Assembly: GCF_014643515.1 (NCBI RefSeq)
Contig: NZ_BMJP01000001.1
Span: 1,488,001-1,552,000, forward strand
Reading direction: 5' to 3'
Source of the DNA: Sphingomonas prati
GTDB taxonomy: Bacteria; Pseudomonadota; Alphaproteobacteria; Sphingomonadales; Sphingomonadaceae
Length of the DNA stretch: 64,000 nt
Part shown: piece after piece, positions 23,382 to 31,956 of the stretch
Position numbering within the stretch: position 1 is the stretch's first letter
How the letters are laid out: each line of letters begins with the position of its first letter
Position numbers and translations under genes: made by a program
Notes under the pieces: generated by a model
Databases searched by the model: none
What the model was told of the DNA's origin: nothing
Seen by the model: the letters and a program-made list of their open reading frames with translations, nothing else

Positions 23382-24545
23382 CTAGGACGGCGTCGCGACC
23401 AGCCCCGCCCGCGGCACCCGGCACCGTCGGTCCACCACCGCCGCGATCGCGCGCGCACCGTTCAGCGGCGCCCCCGGCCCACACTCGCCCAGCGCCGCGG
23501 CTGCCAGATCGGTCTGGAACGCGCGATACTCGCCGTGCCGCGCCCCCGCGTCGGCGATCGCACCGGACAGATCGCCCAGCGACTCCACCACCGCGCCGCA
23601 GCCCCAATAATTCCCGCTCCCGCTCGCATCCCAGCTCAGCCCCGGCGGACGCAGCAGCACGCAGGGCCGCGGCCGCGCGATATATTCCAGGATCTGGCTC
23701 GACGTATCGCCCAGATACAGGTCGGCCGCGGCGGTATAGCTGCCGTCCACCGTCGCGAAGCTGCCCGTATCGACATGGACATGGTCCGCGCGGCCCGCCG
23801 CCTCGATCAGCGCCTTCGCCTCCGGCACCCGCTCGAACATCCGCTGGTGCGGTGCCAGGATGACGTTCCACTCGCGCTGCACGGTCAGCATCGCGACGAT
23901 CGCCGGCCCCCACGCCGGCCAGGACGACCGGTGCCCCTGCCAGTGCGGTGCATAGAGCAGCACCGGCCGGTCGTCACCGAACAGCGCGCGCGCCGGCCGC
24001 CCGCCGACGAAGCTGCACTTGGCATAGCCGGTCACCACGATCCGCTCCGCCGCTACGCCCTGCGCCCTATGCTGCGGGATATCGAGCGCGCTCGGGATCA
24101 GGATGCGGTGCGCATGCGACAGTCGCGCCCGACTGCAATTCAGCGGCCCCGCGCCGTGCACCGTAAAGATGAACGGCGGCATGAACGGCACCATCTTCGG
24201 CAGCCACAGGCTGGTCTGCTCCGCGCACAGCACCACCTTCGTCCACGCGAGATAGCCCGCCAGCCGCGCCAACATCGGGATCTTCGGCGGCAACGGCACG
24301 ACCTGCCCCGGTGCGAAGGCGGTAATGTGGACGAATCCCGGCGCACGGCGGATCCGCAAACCGCCATGATGCGGCTGCAACCACGACATCACCAGCGCCT
24401 CGTGCATCGACGTGCTGACCCACAGGTCGATCGTCAGGTCCGGCCGGTGGCGCGCCAGCGCATCGACGATCGGCCACAGATGCGGAATCAATAACGGCTC
24501 GCCCAGCCACAGGACGGCGACATCGGTGATGCGCGTGCGGCCCAT
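23382..24545 (-). CDS. CDP-glycerol glycerophosphotransferase (TagB/TagF)-like protein
   Basis: A 387-residue soluble GT-B-type protein. LLYAPHWQGHRSSWPAWG resembles the APTWR motif region of TagF/TagB. The donor site AADLYLGDTSSQILEYIARP matches the D-x-SS-x3-(E/D)-x8-P pattern of teichoic acid polymerases. The N-terminal half has VFTVHGAGPLNC-like substrate loops (FTVHGAGPL). It is convergent with the CDP-alcohol transferase (1-base gap) and lies 3 bases after the upstream nucleotidyltransferase, so those two form an operon. It may transfer a phospho-alcohol unit onto an envelope lipid or glycan; the exact reaction is unknown. Confidence 0.7.
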   Translation of the reverse strand: MGRTRITDVAVLWLGEPLLIPHLWPIVDALARHRPDLTIDLWVSTSMHEALVMSWLQPHHGGLRIRRAPGFVHITAFAPGQVVPLPPKIPMLARLAGYLAWTKVVLCAEQTSLWLPKMVPFMPPFIFTVHGAGPLNCSRARLSHAHRILIPSALDIPQHRAQGVAAERIVVTGYAKCSFVGGRPARALFGDDRPVLLYAPHWQGHRSSWPAWGPAIVAMLTVQREWNVILAPHQRMFERVPEAKALIEAAGRADHVHVDTGSFATVDGSYTAAADLYLGDTSSQILEYIARPRPCVLLRPPGLSWDASGSGNYWGCGAVVESLGDLSGAIADAGARHGEYRAFQTDLAAAALGECGPGAPLNGARAIAAVVDRRCRVPRAGLVATPS

Positions 24546-24548
24546 GGC

Positions 24549-25256
24549 TCAGCCTGCCCAGTTCGCGATATCTTCGGGCCGGTCGATCTCCACCCAGCCG
24601 CCACCGGGCAGCACCACCGCCTGCACCGGCCCCGCCTGCGCCAGTTCGTGGACGATGCGGTGGTGGAAGCTCTGGATCCCGTCCGGCTCGCTGATCACCG
24701 CGTCCAGCATCCGGCGATAGCGCCCGTCGTCGCCGCGCCCCACCACGATACCCAGCGACCGGAACGGCGCGTCGGCCGGGTCCAGCGTCTTGCCCACCGC
24801 GCGCACCATGCCGCCCGTCACCGCCACGCGCATGTCGTCGATCTCCGGTTGCGGCGCGGGCTCGACGAACAGCGCGATGCCCGGTTCCACCTGCGCCAGC
24901 CCCTCGCGGATCAGCGCGGGGCGGTACACCGTATCGCCGTTCACGATCGCGAAGTCGCCGTGCAACAGGTCGCGCGCCGTCCACACGCTGCCGATGCTGC
25001 TCGACACCGCCCAGAACGGATTGAACCGCATGTCCGCCGCGGCGGTCCCGCCCGCCAGATGCGCCGTTATCCGGTCGGACAGATAGCCGCCGACCACCGT
25101 CGTCCGCGCCACGCCCGCGGCCGCCAGCGCATCGATCTGGTGATCCAGAATCGCCCGCCCGCCGACCGGAATCAGGCATTTCGGCCGATCCTGCGTCAGC
25201 GGCAGCAGGCGCGAACCCCTGCCCGCGCTCAGGATCACCGCATTTTGGACAAACAT
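24549..25256 (-). CDS. sugar-phosphate/phosphocholine-type nucleotidyltransferase
   Basis: 235 residues with a GT-A nucleotidyltransferase fold. The N-terminal loop AVILSAGRGSRLLPLTQDRP and KCLIPVGGRAILDHQI are diagnostic of LicC/GlmU-like NTP transferases. DFAIVNGDTVY carries the metal-binding Asp and GWVEIDRPEDI closes the active site. The ATG at 25256 is chosen for the canonical N-terminus; ATG 25265 (preceded by GGAA) is possible. It precedes the TagF-like gene and so may make the CDP-alcohol that the latter, or the nearby membrane enzyme, uses. LicC-like CTP:phosphocholine or CDP-glycerate/glycerol synthesis is possible; the substrate cannot be read from the sequence. Confidence 0.8.
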   Translation of the reverse strand: MFVQNAVILSAGRGSRLLPLTQDRPKCLIPVGGRAILDHQIDALAAAGVARTTVVGGYLSDRITAHLAGGTAAADMRFNPFWAVSSSIGSVWTARDLLHGDFAIVNGDTVYRPALIREGLAQVEPGIALFVEPAPQPEIDDMRVAVTGGMVRAVGKTLDPADAPFRSLGIVVGRGDDGRYRRMLDAVISEPDGIQSFHHRIVHELAQAGPVQAVVLPGGGWVEIDRPEDIANWAG

Positions 25257-25305
25257 CAGGACCATCCGGTTCCGGTATCGGAACGACCTGTTAGACGGAG
25301 ACATT

Positions 25306-26127
25306 GTGGCGAAAAACGGGATGACCGGCGGGAATGCCCCGGAAGCGCGCTGGACCGCACTGGTGCTTGCCGGACAACGCCCCGGAATCGACCCGCTGGC
25401 GGACGCGTTCGGGGCGGAATGGAAAGCGCTGATCCCGGTCGGCGGCTTACCCATGCTCGACCGCGTCCTGCGCACCCTGCTCGCCTGCCCCGAGATCGAC
25501 CGGATCGTCGTCGCAGGACAAGCCCCCGATGCGCTCGCGCAGGGCTGGCGCGCCGCCGAACCGCGCCTCTCCTTCACGCAAAGCCAGGGCGGCATCTCGC
25601 GCAGCATCGCCGCGGTCGCCGGCACCCCCACCGCACCGTGGCCCGTGCTGGTCACTACCGCGGACCATCCGCTGCTGACCCCCGATATGGTCGCCGCCTT
25701 CCTCACCGGCGCGGGCGAGGCCGACGTCGCGGTCGGCATGGTCGAGCGCCGCACGATGCTCGCCGCCTATCCCGACGCGAAACGCACTTGGCTCCACTTC
25801 CGCGGCGGCGCTTATAGCGGTGCCAACCTCTTCGCGCTCCGCACCCCGCGCGCGCAACCCGCCCTAGCGCTCTGGGCGCAGGCCGAACAGGACCGCAAAC
25901 GCGCGCTCAAGCTTTTCTGGCATTTCGGCCCGCTGCTCGCCCTGCGCGCCGTCACCCGCACCATCTCCGGCCCCAACGCGCTCCGCACTGCCGGCCGCCG
26001 CCTCGGCCTCGACGCCCGCCTCGTCGCCCTGCCGCAGGCCGAAGCCGCGATCGACGTCGACAAACCCGCCGACCACACGCTGGCCGAACGCATCCTGGCC
26101 GCCCACCAGGCTGACGCCCGGACTTGA
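25306..26127 (+). CDS. MobA/IspD-like nucleotidyltransferase family protein
   Basis: A 273-residue protein of the NTP-transferase fold. ALVLAGQRPGIDPLADAFG is a degenerate LAGGxGxR loop, KALIPVGGLPMLDRVL is the second motif, and VTTADHPLLTPDMVAAFL carries the metal-binding DxPL motif. It ends with an IDVDKPADHTLAE active-site segment. The GTG start is preceded by ACGGAG. It is divergent from the other nucleotidyltransferase with 49 bases between them, so the promoters must face each other in that gap. Two nucleotidyltransferases plus a CDP-alcohol phosphotransferase and a TagF-like enzyme suggest a pathway of two activated intermediates; this is inference. Confidence 0.8.
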   Translation: MAKNGMTGGNAPEARWTALVLAGQRPGIDPLADAFGAEWKALIPVGGLPMLDRVLRTLLACPEIDRIVVAGQAPDALAQGWRAAEPRLSFTQSQGGISRSIAAVAGTPTAPWPVLVTTADHPLLTPDMVAAFLTGAGEADVAVGMVERRTMLAAYPDAKRTWLHFRGGAYSGANLFALRTPRAQPALALWAQAEQDRKRALKLFWHFGPLLALRAVTRTISGPNALRTAGRRLGLDARLVALPQAEAAIDVDKPADHTLAERILAAHQADART

Positions 26128-26222
26128 CGAAGCTGGGACATTTCGCGCTTTGCTTTAGTTTCATATGCAACGACAATGGTTGCCGACCTTCGCCGCCAAA
26201 CCAAAAAAGCCATAGGCCAGAG

Positions 26223-27368
26223 ATGACCCAATTCGACCTCACCGACGATCAGCGCGAGATCCAGGAGCTGGCGCGCCGCTTCACCGCCGACGCGATCACC
26301 CCGCACGCGGCGGAGTGGGACGAACACCACATCTTCCCGCGCGACACGATCAAGGCCGCCGCGGACCTCGGCTTCGGCGCGATCTACGTGTCGGAAGAAT
26401 CCGGCGGCATCGGCCTCGGCCGGATGGAGGCGGCGCTGATCATGGAGGCGATGGCTTACGGCTGCCCCTCCACCTCCGCGTTCATCTCGATCCACAACAT
26501 GGCCGCCTGGATGATCGACAGCTATGGCTCGCCCGATCTCAAGGCCCGCTACCTCCCCTCGATGGTCACGTGTGACCGGATCGGCAGCTATTGCCTGACC
26601 GAGCCCGGCTCCGGCTCCGATGCCGCCGCACTCAAGACCCGCGCGGTCCGCGACGGCGACCATTATGTCGTGACGGGCTCGAAGGCGTTCATCTCCGGCG
26701 GCGGCCAGAACGAGATCTACGTCACGATGGTCCGCACTGGGGAGGAGGGCGCCAAGGGCATCTCCGCACTCGTGATCGAACGCGACATGCCGGGCGTCAG
26801 CTTCGGCGCGAACGAGAAGAAGCTCGGCTGGCACTCGCAACCCACCGCGCAGGTCAATTTCGACGCCGTCCGCGTGCCCGTCGCCAACCTCGTCGGGGTG
26901 GAGGGCCAGGGCTTCCGCATCGCGATGTCCGGCCTCGACGGCGGCCGGCTCAACATCGGCGCCTGCTCGCTCGGCGGCGCGCAACGCTGTCTCGACGAAG
27001 CGATCGGCTACACGCGCGACCGTCGCCAGTTCGGCAAGGCGATCGTCGAGTTCCAGAACACCCAGTTCGTGCTGGCCGACATGGAAACCGACCTCCAGGC
27101 TGCGCGCATGCTGCTCTACGCCGCCGCCGGCAAGGTCTCCGCCAAGTCGCCCGACGCGACCAAGTTCGCCGCCATGGCCAAGCGCCTCTCCACAGACACT
27201 GGCTCCTCGGTCGTCGACCGCGCACTCCAGATGTTCGGCGGCTACGGCTATCTCCAGGACTATCCGATCGAACGCTTCTGGCGCGACCTGCGCGTCCACC
27301 GCATCCTCGAAGGCACCAACGAAATCATGCGCAGCATCGTCGCCCGCGAGATGCTGCGCGAAGCCTGA
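26223..27368 (+). CDS. acyl-CoA dehydrogenase, probable isobutyryl-CoA dehydrogenase
   Basis: A 381-residue FAD enzyme of the short/branched-chain ACAD type. YCLTEPGSGSDAAALKT is the flavin and substrate site, ACSLGGAQRCLDEAIGY lies in the C-terminal domain, and HRILEGTNEIM contains the catalytic Glu. The order with an HIBYL-CoA hydrolase and an enoyl-CoA hydratase downstream, and mmsB in the same window, supports valine breakdown (isobutyryl-CoA to methacrylyl-CoA). ATG 26223 is chosen because the longer frame starts in a Cys-rich non-homologous leader. A GC-rich inverted repeat separates it from the next gene. Exact acyl specificity is inferred from context. Confidence 0.85.
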   Translation: MTQFDLTDDQREIQELARRFTADAITPHAAEWDEHHIFPRDTIKAAADLGFGAIYVSEESGGIGLGRMEAALIMEAMAYGCPSTSAFISIHNMAAWMIDSYGSPDLKARYLPSMVTCDRIGSYCLTEPGSGSDAAALKTRAVRDGDHYVVTGSKAFISGGGQNEIYVTMVRTGEEGAKGISALVIERDMPGVSFGANEKKLGWHSQPTAQVNFDAVRVPVANLVGVEGQGFRIAMSGLDGGRLNIGACSLGGAQRCLDEAIGYTRDRRQFGKAIVEFQNTQFVLADMETDLQAARMLLYAAAGKVSAKSPDATKFAAMAKRLSTDTGSSVVDRALQMFGGYGYLQDYPIERFWRDLRVHRILEGTNEIMRSIVAREMLREA

Positions 27369-27374
27369 TCCGTT

Positions 27375-27435
27375 CCCCGGCGCAGGCCGGGGCCTGGACG
27401 CAACAGTTGCATCTGGACCCCGGCCTGCGCCGGGG
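27375..27435. repeat. REP-like inverted repeat (CCCCGGCG..AGGCCGGGG family), copy 2
   Basis: Core arms 27375-27392 and 27418-27435 are perfect 18-bp reverse complements around 25 bases. It lies in the 79-base gap between the acyl-CoA dehydrogenase and the HIBYL-CoA hydrolase genes. It ends 12 bases before the next ATG, so it could reduce read-through or modulate translation of the downstream gene. Confidence 0.8.
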
Positions 27436-27447
27436 TACAAGCCGGGG

Positions 27448-28503
27448 ATGACCATGACCGACACCATCATCGCCGCGCCCGAAGGCCGCATTGCCCGCCT
27501 GCGGCTCAACCGCCCCAAACCGATCCACGCGCTCGATCAGGCGATGTGCACCGCGATGATCGCGGCGCTGACCGACTGGCGCGAACATCCCGAGATCGAG
27601 GCGGTGCTGATCGACCATGCCGACGGCCGCGGCTTCTGCGCCGGCGGCGACGTGCGCGGCATCGCATCGAGCGCGGCGGGCGACGGCCAGGCCGCCCGCG
27701 ATTTCTTCCGCACCGAATATCAGCTCAACCACCTGCTCTTTACCTACGCCAAGCCGACCGTCGCGTTCATGGACGGCATCGTCATGGGCGGCGGCGTCGG
27801 CATCGCGCTGCCCACCCGCTACCGGATCGCCACCGAACGCACCGTGCTGGCGATGCCGGAGACCACGATCGGCCTGTTTCCCGACGTCGGCGGCGGCTGG
27901 TACCTGTCGCGCCTGCCCGGCCGCATCGGTCATTATCTCGCACTCACCGGCGCGCGGGTCGACGGCGCGGAGGCCTGCACACTGGGCCTCGCCACCCACT
28001 ATATCCCGTCCGATGCGCTCGACGGCGTAAAGGCCGCGATCGCCGCCGATCCGCAGGCGATCGAAACGATCCTCGACGCCGCTGCCGTGACGCCCCCGCC
28101 CGCCGCGATCCTCGACCGCCAGCCGGAGATCGACCGGCTGTTCGCCTCCGACGATTATGAGGAGGTCCTGACCGCGCTCGAGGCAGACCCCGGCGAGTGG
28201 GCCGCCGCCCAACGCGCGCTACTCGCGACAAAGTCCCCGCTCAGCTGCAAGGTCTCGCTCCGCCTGCTCGCCGACGGCTCCGGCATGCAGAGCTTCGCCG
28301 ACGAGATGCGCATGGAATATGCCGTCGCCGTCCACATCTGCCAGCGCCCCGACTTCGCCGAGGGCGTCCGCGCGCTCCTGATCGACAAGGACAACGCCCC
28401 CCGCTGGGACCCCGCGACGCCCGAGGCGGTCACCGACCACATGCTCGACACCATCTTCGCCCCGCTCCCCGCGGCCGAGGAATGGGAACCGGTCCGGCTG
28501 TAA
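27448..28503 (+). CDS. 3-hydroxyisobutyryl-CoA hydrolase (enoyl-CoA hydratase/isomerase fold)
   Basis: A 351-residue crotonase-fold protein, longer than a hydratase (about 260 aa) and matching HIBYL-CoA hydrolases. GRGFCAGGDVRG forms the first oxyanion hole region, and MGGGVGIALPTRYRIATE and PETTIGLFPDVGGGWYLSRL supply the catalytic Glu/Asp region. The C-terminal extension (SFADEMRMEYAVAVHICQRP, FAEGVRALLIDKDNAPRWDP) is the family hallmark. It releases 3-hydroxyisobutyrate, later oxidised by MmsB. ATG codons at 27448 and 27454 are both possible. The next gene (enoyl-CoA hydratase) follows after 21 bases. Confidence 0.85.
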   Translation: MTMTDTIIAAPEGRIARLRLNRPKPIHALDQAMCTAMIAALTDWREHPEIEAVLIDHADGRGFCAGGDVRGIASSAAGDGQAARDFFRTEYQLNHLLFTYAKPTVAFMDGIVMGGGVGIALPTRYRIATERTVLAMPETTIGLFPDVGGGWYLSRLPGRIGHYLALTGARVDGAEACTLGLATHYIPSDALDGVKAAIAADPQAIETILDAAAVTPPPAAILDRQPEIDRLFASDDYEEVLTALEADPGEWAAAQRALLATKSPLSCKVSLRLLADGSGMQSFADEMRMEYAVAVHICQRPDFAEGVRALLIDKDNAPRWDPATPEAVTDHMLDTIFAPLPAAEEWEPVRL

Positions 28504-28524
28504 CCTCGTCCAAAGGAGATCCGA

Positions 28525-29301
28525 ATGTCCGACTACAAAACGCTCCTGATCGAACGCCACGACGCGGTAACGCTGGTCCGGCTCAACCGCCCGCAGGCGC
28601 TGAACGCGCTCAACACGCAGACCCTGACCGACCTGATCGCCGCGTTCGCCGTCTATGACGCCGACCCCGACCAGCGCTGCCTCGTCCTGACCGGCAGCGA
28701 CAAGGCGTTCGCGGCCGGCGCGGACATCAAGGAAATGGAGGCGCAGGGCTTCGCCGAAATGTACGCCGCCAACTTCTTCGCCGGCTGGGAACAGGTCACC
28801 CGGACGCGCAAGCCCTGGATCGCCGCGGTCTCCGGCTTCGCGCTCGGCGGCGGGTGCGAGGTCGCGATGATGGCCGACTTCATCATCGCGGCGGACACCG
28901 CGAAGTTCGGCCAGCCCGAAATCAAGCTCGGCGTCACCCCCGGCATGGGCGGATCGCAGCGCCTCGCCCACGCGATCGGCAAGGCGAAGGCGATGGAAAT
29001 GTGCCTGACCGGCCGCATGATGGGCGCCGACGAGGCCGAACGCGCCGGCCTCGTCGCCCGCGTCGTCCCCATGGCGGACCTGATCGCCGAAGCCCTCAAG
29101 ACCGCCACTGTGATCGCCGCCATGGCCCCGCTGGCGACAATCGCGAACAAGGAAATGGTCAACGCCGCGTTCGACCTGCCGCTCGGCCAAGGCATCGCCT
29201 TCGAACGCCGCCTCTTCCACGCCCTCTTTGGCACGCAGGACCAGAAGGAAGGCATGGCCGCCTTCGTCGCGAAGCGCGTAGCGGAGTGGACGGGGCGGTA
29301 A
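28525..29301 (+). CDS. enoyl-CoA hydratase
   Basis: A 258-residue crotonase-fold enzyme. NRPQALNALN opens the fold, AAGADIKEME forms the oxyanion hole, and the two catalytic glutamates fall in GGGCEVAMMADF and GQPEIKLGVTPGMGG. It hydrates short 2-enoyl-CoA esters, here probably methacrylyl-CoA to 3-hydroxyisobutyryl-CoA, the substrate of the preceding gene's product. The ATG has AAAGGAGA about 6 bases upstream. It is the last gene of the acd-hydrolase-hydratase set and is followed by repeats. Confidence 0.9.
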   Translation: MSDYKTLLIERHDAVTLVRLNRPQALNALNTQTLTDLIAAFAVYDADPDQRCLVLTGSDKAFAAGADIKEMEAQGFAEMYAANFFAGWEQVTRTRKPWIAAVSGFALGGGCEVAMMADFIIAADTAKFGQPEIKLGVTPGMGGSQRLAHAIGKAKAMEMCLTGRMMGADEAERAGLVARVVPMADLIAEALKTATVIAAMAPLATIANKEMVNAAFDLPLGQGIAFERRLFHALFGTQDQKEGMAAFVAKRVAEWTGR

Positions 29302-29331
29302 CGCAACGCGCAAGGCAGGCGTAACATAAAG

Positions 29332-29355
29332 CCCCCTCCCCTTCAGGGGAGGGGG
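29332..29355. repeat. short GC hairpin of the CCCTCCCC family
   Basis: CCCCCTCCCC (29332-29341) and GGGGAGGGGG (29346-29355) pair around TTCA, followed by a GTTGGGGGTGGGG tail like that of the units at 18343 and 32323. It lies 30 bases after the enoyl-CoA hydratase stop and could act as a transcription end. Confidence 0.7.
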
Positions 29356-29445
29356 TTGGGGGTGGGGCTACCTCTCCACCAGAGAAATCAGCCGAGGCGT
29401 GAGCTTAGCTCCGCTGTCAGCTTCACTCTAAACCTACCCCAAACC

Positions 29446-29525
29446 GTCATCCCGGACTTGCTCCGGGATCCCGCTCTTCAATCACGGCGGGACAAAGCGG
29501 GACCCCGGATCAAGTCCGGGGTGAC
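29446..29525. repeat. inverted repeat, GTCATCCCGGACTTG family
   Basis: Arms 29446-29474 and 29497-29525 are 29-base near-perfect reverse complements (about four mismatches), separated by 22 bases. The gap 29302-29561 between the hydratase and the SDR contains only this and the hairpin at 29332. The CCGGACTTGATCCGGG type palindrome is a widely scattered sphingomonad repeat. Confidence 0.75.
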
Positions 29526-29561
29526 GTGCCGCTGGTTCAGCGATCGTAATACCGGTGAGGG

Positions 29562-30275
29562 CTAAGCCCCAACCCGAACCCGAGCCCCATTCTCGAAATC
29601 ATCCACCACCATCCGCGCGATCGCAGCCCCCACCACCGCTGGCGGCTTCAGCATCGCAGCATCCTCACCCGGAAACGCCCGCGCGCGCATCTTGGTCGCG
29701 GTGGCACCCGGATCGACGATCGCGCAGCGCAGCGAGCTGATCCCCACCATCTCGTCGGCGTAGGTCAGCACCAAGGTCTCCAGCGCGGCCTTGGTGGCGG
29801 CATAACCACCCCAATAAGCCCGCGGCCGCGTCGCCACCGACGACGTCAGCATCACCAGCCGCGCCCGGTCGCTCATCCGCAGCATCGGGTCGAACGCCGC
29901 GATCAGCGCCTGCTGCGCGGAGATGTTGAGCGTCAGCAGGTTCGCCAGCTCCTTCGGGTCGATCGCCGACACCGGCGTCAGCGTGCCGAGCGAGGCCGCG
30001 TTCAGCACCAGGATATCGAGCGCATCCCAGCGCCCGCCGATCGCCGACGCCAGCTTAGCGACGCCCCCGCTCTCGCCGATATCGAGCGGCGCGATCGTGG
30101 CGTTCCCACCCGCCGCGAAGATCCGCTCCTCGACCTCCTCCAGCCCGCCGGCGGTCCGTGCGGTCAGGATCACATGCGCCCCCGCGGCGGCCAGCGCCTC
30201 CGCCGTCGCCGCCCCGATCCCACGCGACGCACCGGTGACCAGCGCCAGTCGGTCCTGAAGGGGAAGATTGGTCAT
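29562..30275 (-). CDS. SDR-family NAD(P)-dependent oxidoreductase
   Basis: A 237-residue classical short-chain dehydrogenase/reductase. Cofactor motif TGASRGIGAAT near residue 16, NAAS motif, catalytic Ser region LTSSVATRPRAYWGG and YxxxK as YAATK. The end lacks a membrane segment. The start (ATG 30275) follows GAGAAG; a possible upstream start three codons earlier is less likely. It stands alone, convergent with the hydratase operon, upstream in orientation from purF. Substrate is unknown; the family includes oxidoreductases of acyl, sugar and steroid compounds. Confidence 0.85.
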   Translation of the reverse strand: MTNLPLQDRLALVTGASRGIGAATAEALAAAGAHVILTARTAGGLEEVEERIFAAGGNATIAPLDIGESGGVAKLASAIGGRWDALDILVLNAASLGTLTPVSAIDPKELANLLTLNISAQQALIAAFDPMLRMSDRARLVMLTSSVATRPRAYWGGYAATKAALETLVLTYADEMVGISSLRCAIVDPGATATKMRARAFPGEDAAMLKPPAVVGAAIARMVVDDFENGARVRVGA

Positions 30276-30374
30276 GCTTCTCACTCGCCTGCAAGTTTCG
30301 AAAGGCCGTCGGTCCCGTCATTCCGACAAAGGAAGCCGACGTCCGTCAGGATCACGATCGAGCGCGCTTCCTGA

Positions 30375-31850
30375 TCAAGCCGGAACCCGCTCCGCCAGCA
30401 GCGACAGCTGGTCCGCCGGTGCGACATCCTCCTGGTCGGTCAACCGCGTCGGATAGTCCCCGGTAAAGCAGGCATCGCAATATTGCGGGCAGCTTTCCTT
30501 GCGCCCGCTCTCGCCGAGCGCCTTGTACATGCCGTCGACCGAGACGAACGCCAGGCTGTCCGCATCGATATGACGCGCCATCTCCTGCACCGTCATCTGC
30601 GCGGCGAGCAGCTTCGCGCGTTCCGGCGTATCCACGCCGTAGTAGCAGCTGTGCCGCGTCGGCGGCGACGCGATCCGCATATGCACCTCGGTCGCGCCTG
30701 CATCGCGCATCATTTGCACGATCTTGACCGACGTGGTGCCCCGCACGATCGAATCGTCGATCAGGATGATCCGCTTGCCCTTGATCAGCGCGCGGTTCGC
30801 ATTGTGCTTCAGCTTCACGCCAAGGTGACGCACCTTGTCGCCCGGCTGGATGAACGTGCGGCCGACATAATGCGACCGGATGATCCCCAGCTCGAACGGA
30901 ATGCCCGACTGCTGCGCATAGCCGATCGCCGCCGGTACGCCCGAATCGGGCACCGGGATCACGATGTCGGCCTCGACCGGATCCTCGATCGCCAGCTGCG
31001 CGCCGATCGCCTTGCGGACCGAGTAGACCGACGACCCGTCGACGATCGAATCGGGCCGGCTGAAATACACATGCTCGAACACGCAGGGCCGCGGCGGCAC
31101 TTCGGCGAACGGCCGGATCGAGCGCAGCCCCTTGTCGGACACGATCACCAGCTCGCCCGGATCGATATGGCGGATGAACTCCGCCCCGCACACGTCGAGC
31201 GCGACGGTCTCTGACGCGAAGATATAGCTTTCGCCCAGCCGCCCCATCACCAGCGGCCGGATGCCGAGCGGATCGCGACAGATCAGCATCCCCTCCGGCG
31301 TCATGCAGACCAGCGAATAGGCGCCCTCGAGCTGCTTCAGCGCATCGATGAACCGGTCGAGCAGCGTGCGGTACGACGACATCGCGACCAGGTGGATGAT
31401 CGTCTCGGTATCGCTCGTCGACTGGAAGATCGACCCGCGCCGGACCAGCTCGTTGCGCAGCTTTGCGGCGTTCGAGATATTGCCGTTGTGGCTGACCGCG
31501 AACCCGCCGCTGTAAAGCTCAGCGAACAGCGGCTGGACATTGCGCAGCGCGGTCTCGCCCGTCGTGGAATAGCGTACATGCCCGCAGGCGGCGTCGCCCG
31601 GCAGCGCGCGGATCACATCGTCGCGGTCGAAATTGCCGGCGACATGGCCCATCGCGCGGTGCGTATGGAACATCGTGCCGTCCCAGCTGGTGATGCCGGC
31701 GGCTTCCTGCCCGCGGTGCTGCAACGCGTGGAGACCGAGGGCGACCATCGCGGCGGCGGTCCCCTCGGCCCCCCATATGCCGAAGATGCCGCATTCCTCA
31801 CGCAGCTTGTCTCCGTTCAGGTCGGAGTCGAATGGGTTCGTGATGATCAT
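30375..31850 (-). CDS. purF: amidophosphoribosyltransferase
   Basis: A 491-residue enzyme for the first step of purine synthesis, PRPP + Gln to phosphoribosylamine. The N-terminal nucleophile Cys in REECGIFGIWG is preceded by a propeptide of about 18-20 residues, so self-processing as in B. subtilis is expected. The PRPP loop is IILIDDSIVRGTT. Cysteines in CVFEHVYF, SCYYGV and CPQYCDACF fit the [4Fe-4S] form. ATG 31850 is chosen at the conserved start. It is divergent from hisI; about 100 bases separate them. Confidence 0.95.
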   Translation of the reverse strand: MIITNPFDSDLNGDKLREECGIFGIWGAEGTAAAMVALGLHALQHRGQEAAGITSWDGTMFHTHRAMGHVAGNFDRDDVIRALPGDAACGHVRYSTTGETALRNVQPLFAELYSGGFAVSHNGNISNAAKLRNELVRRGSIFQSTSDTETIIHLVAMSSYRTLLDRFIDALKQLEGAYSLVCMTPEGMLICRDPLGIRPLVMGRLGESYIFASETVALDVCGAEFIRHIDPGELVIVSDKGLRSIRPFAEVPPRPCVFEHVYFSRPDSIVDGSSVYSVRKAIGAQLAIEDPVEADIVIPVPDSGVPAAIGYAQQSGIPFELGIIRSHYVGRTFIQPGDKVRHLGVKLKHNANRALIKGKRIILIDDSIVRGTTSVKIVQMMRDAGATEVHMRIASPPTRHSCYYGVDTPERAKLLAAQMTVQEMARHIDADSLAFVSVDGMYKALGESGRKESCPQYCDACFTGDYPTRLTDQEDVAPADQLSLLAERVPA

Positions 31851-31956
31851 GGGGTGATCCGTGGTGGCGGCGGATGCCGGTCCCATAGGCCTGCTTGTCG
31901 GCCTTGTCGCCTATTTGTCATCGAACTTCTTAACGACCCGGCTTACGGTCGGGTTT

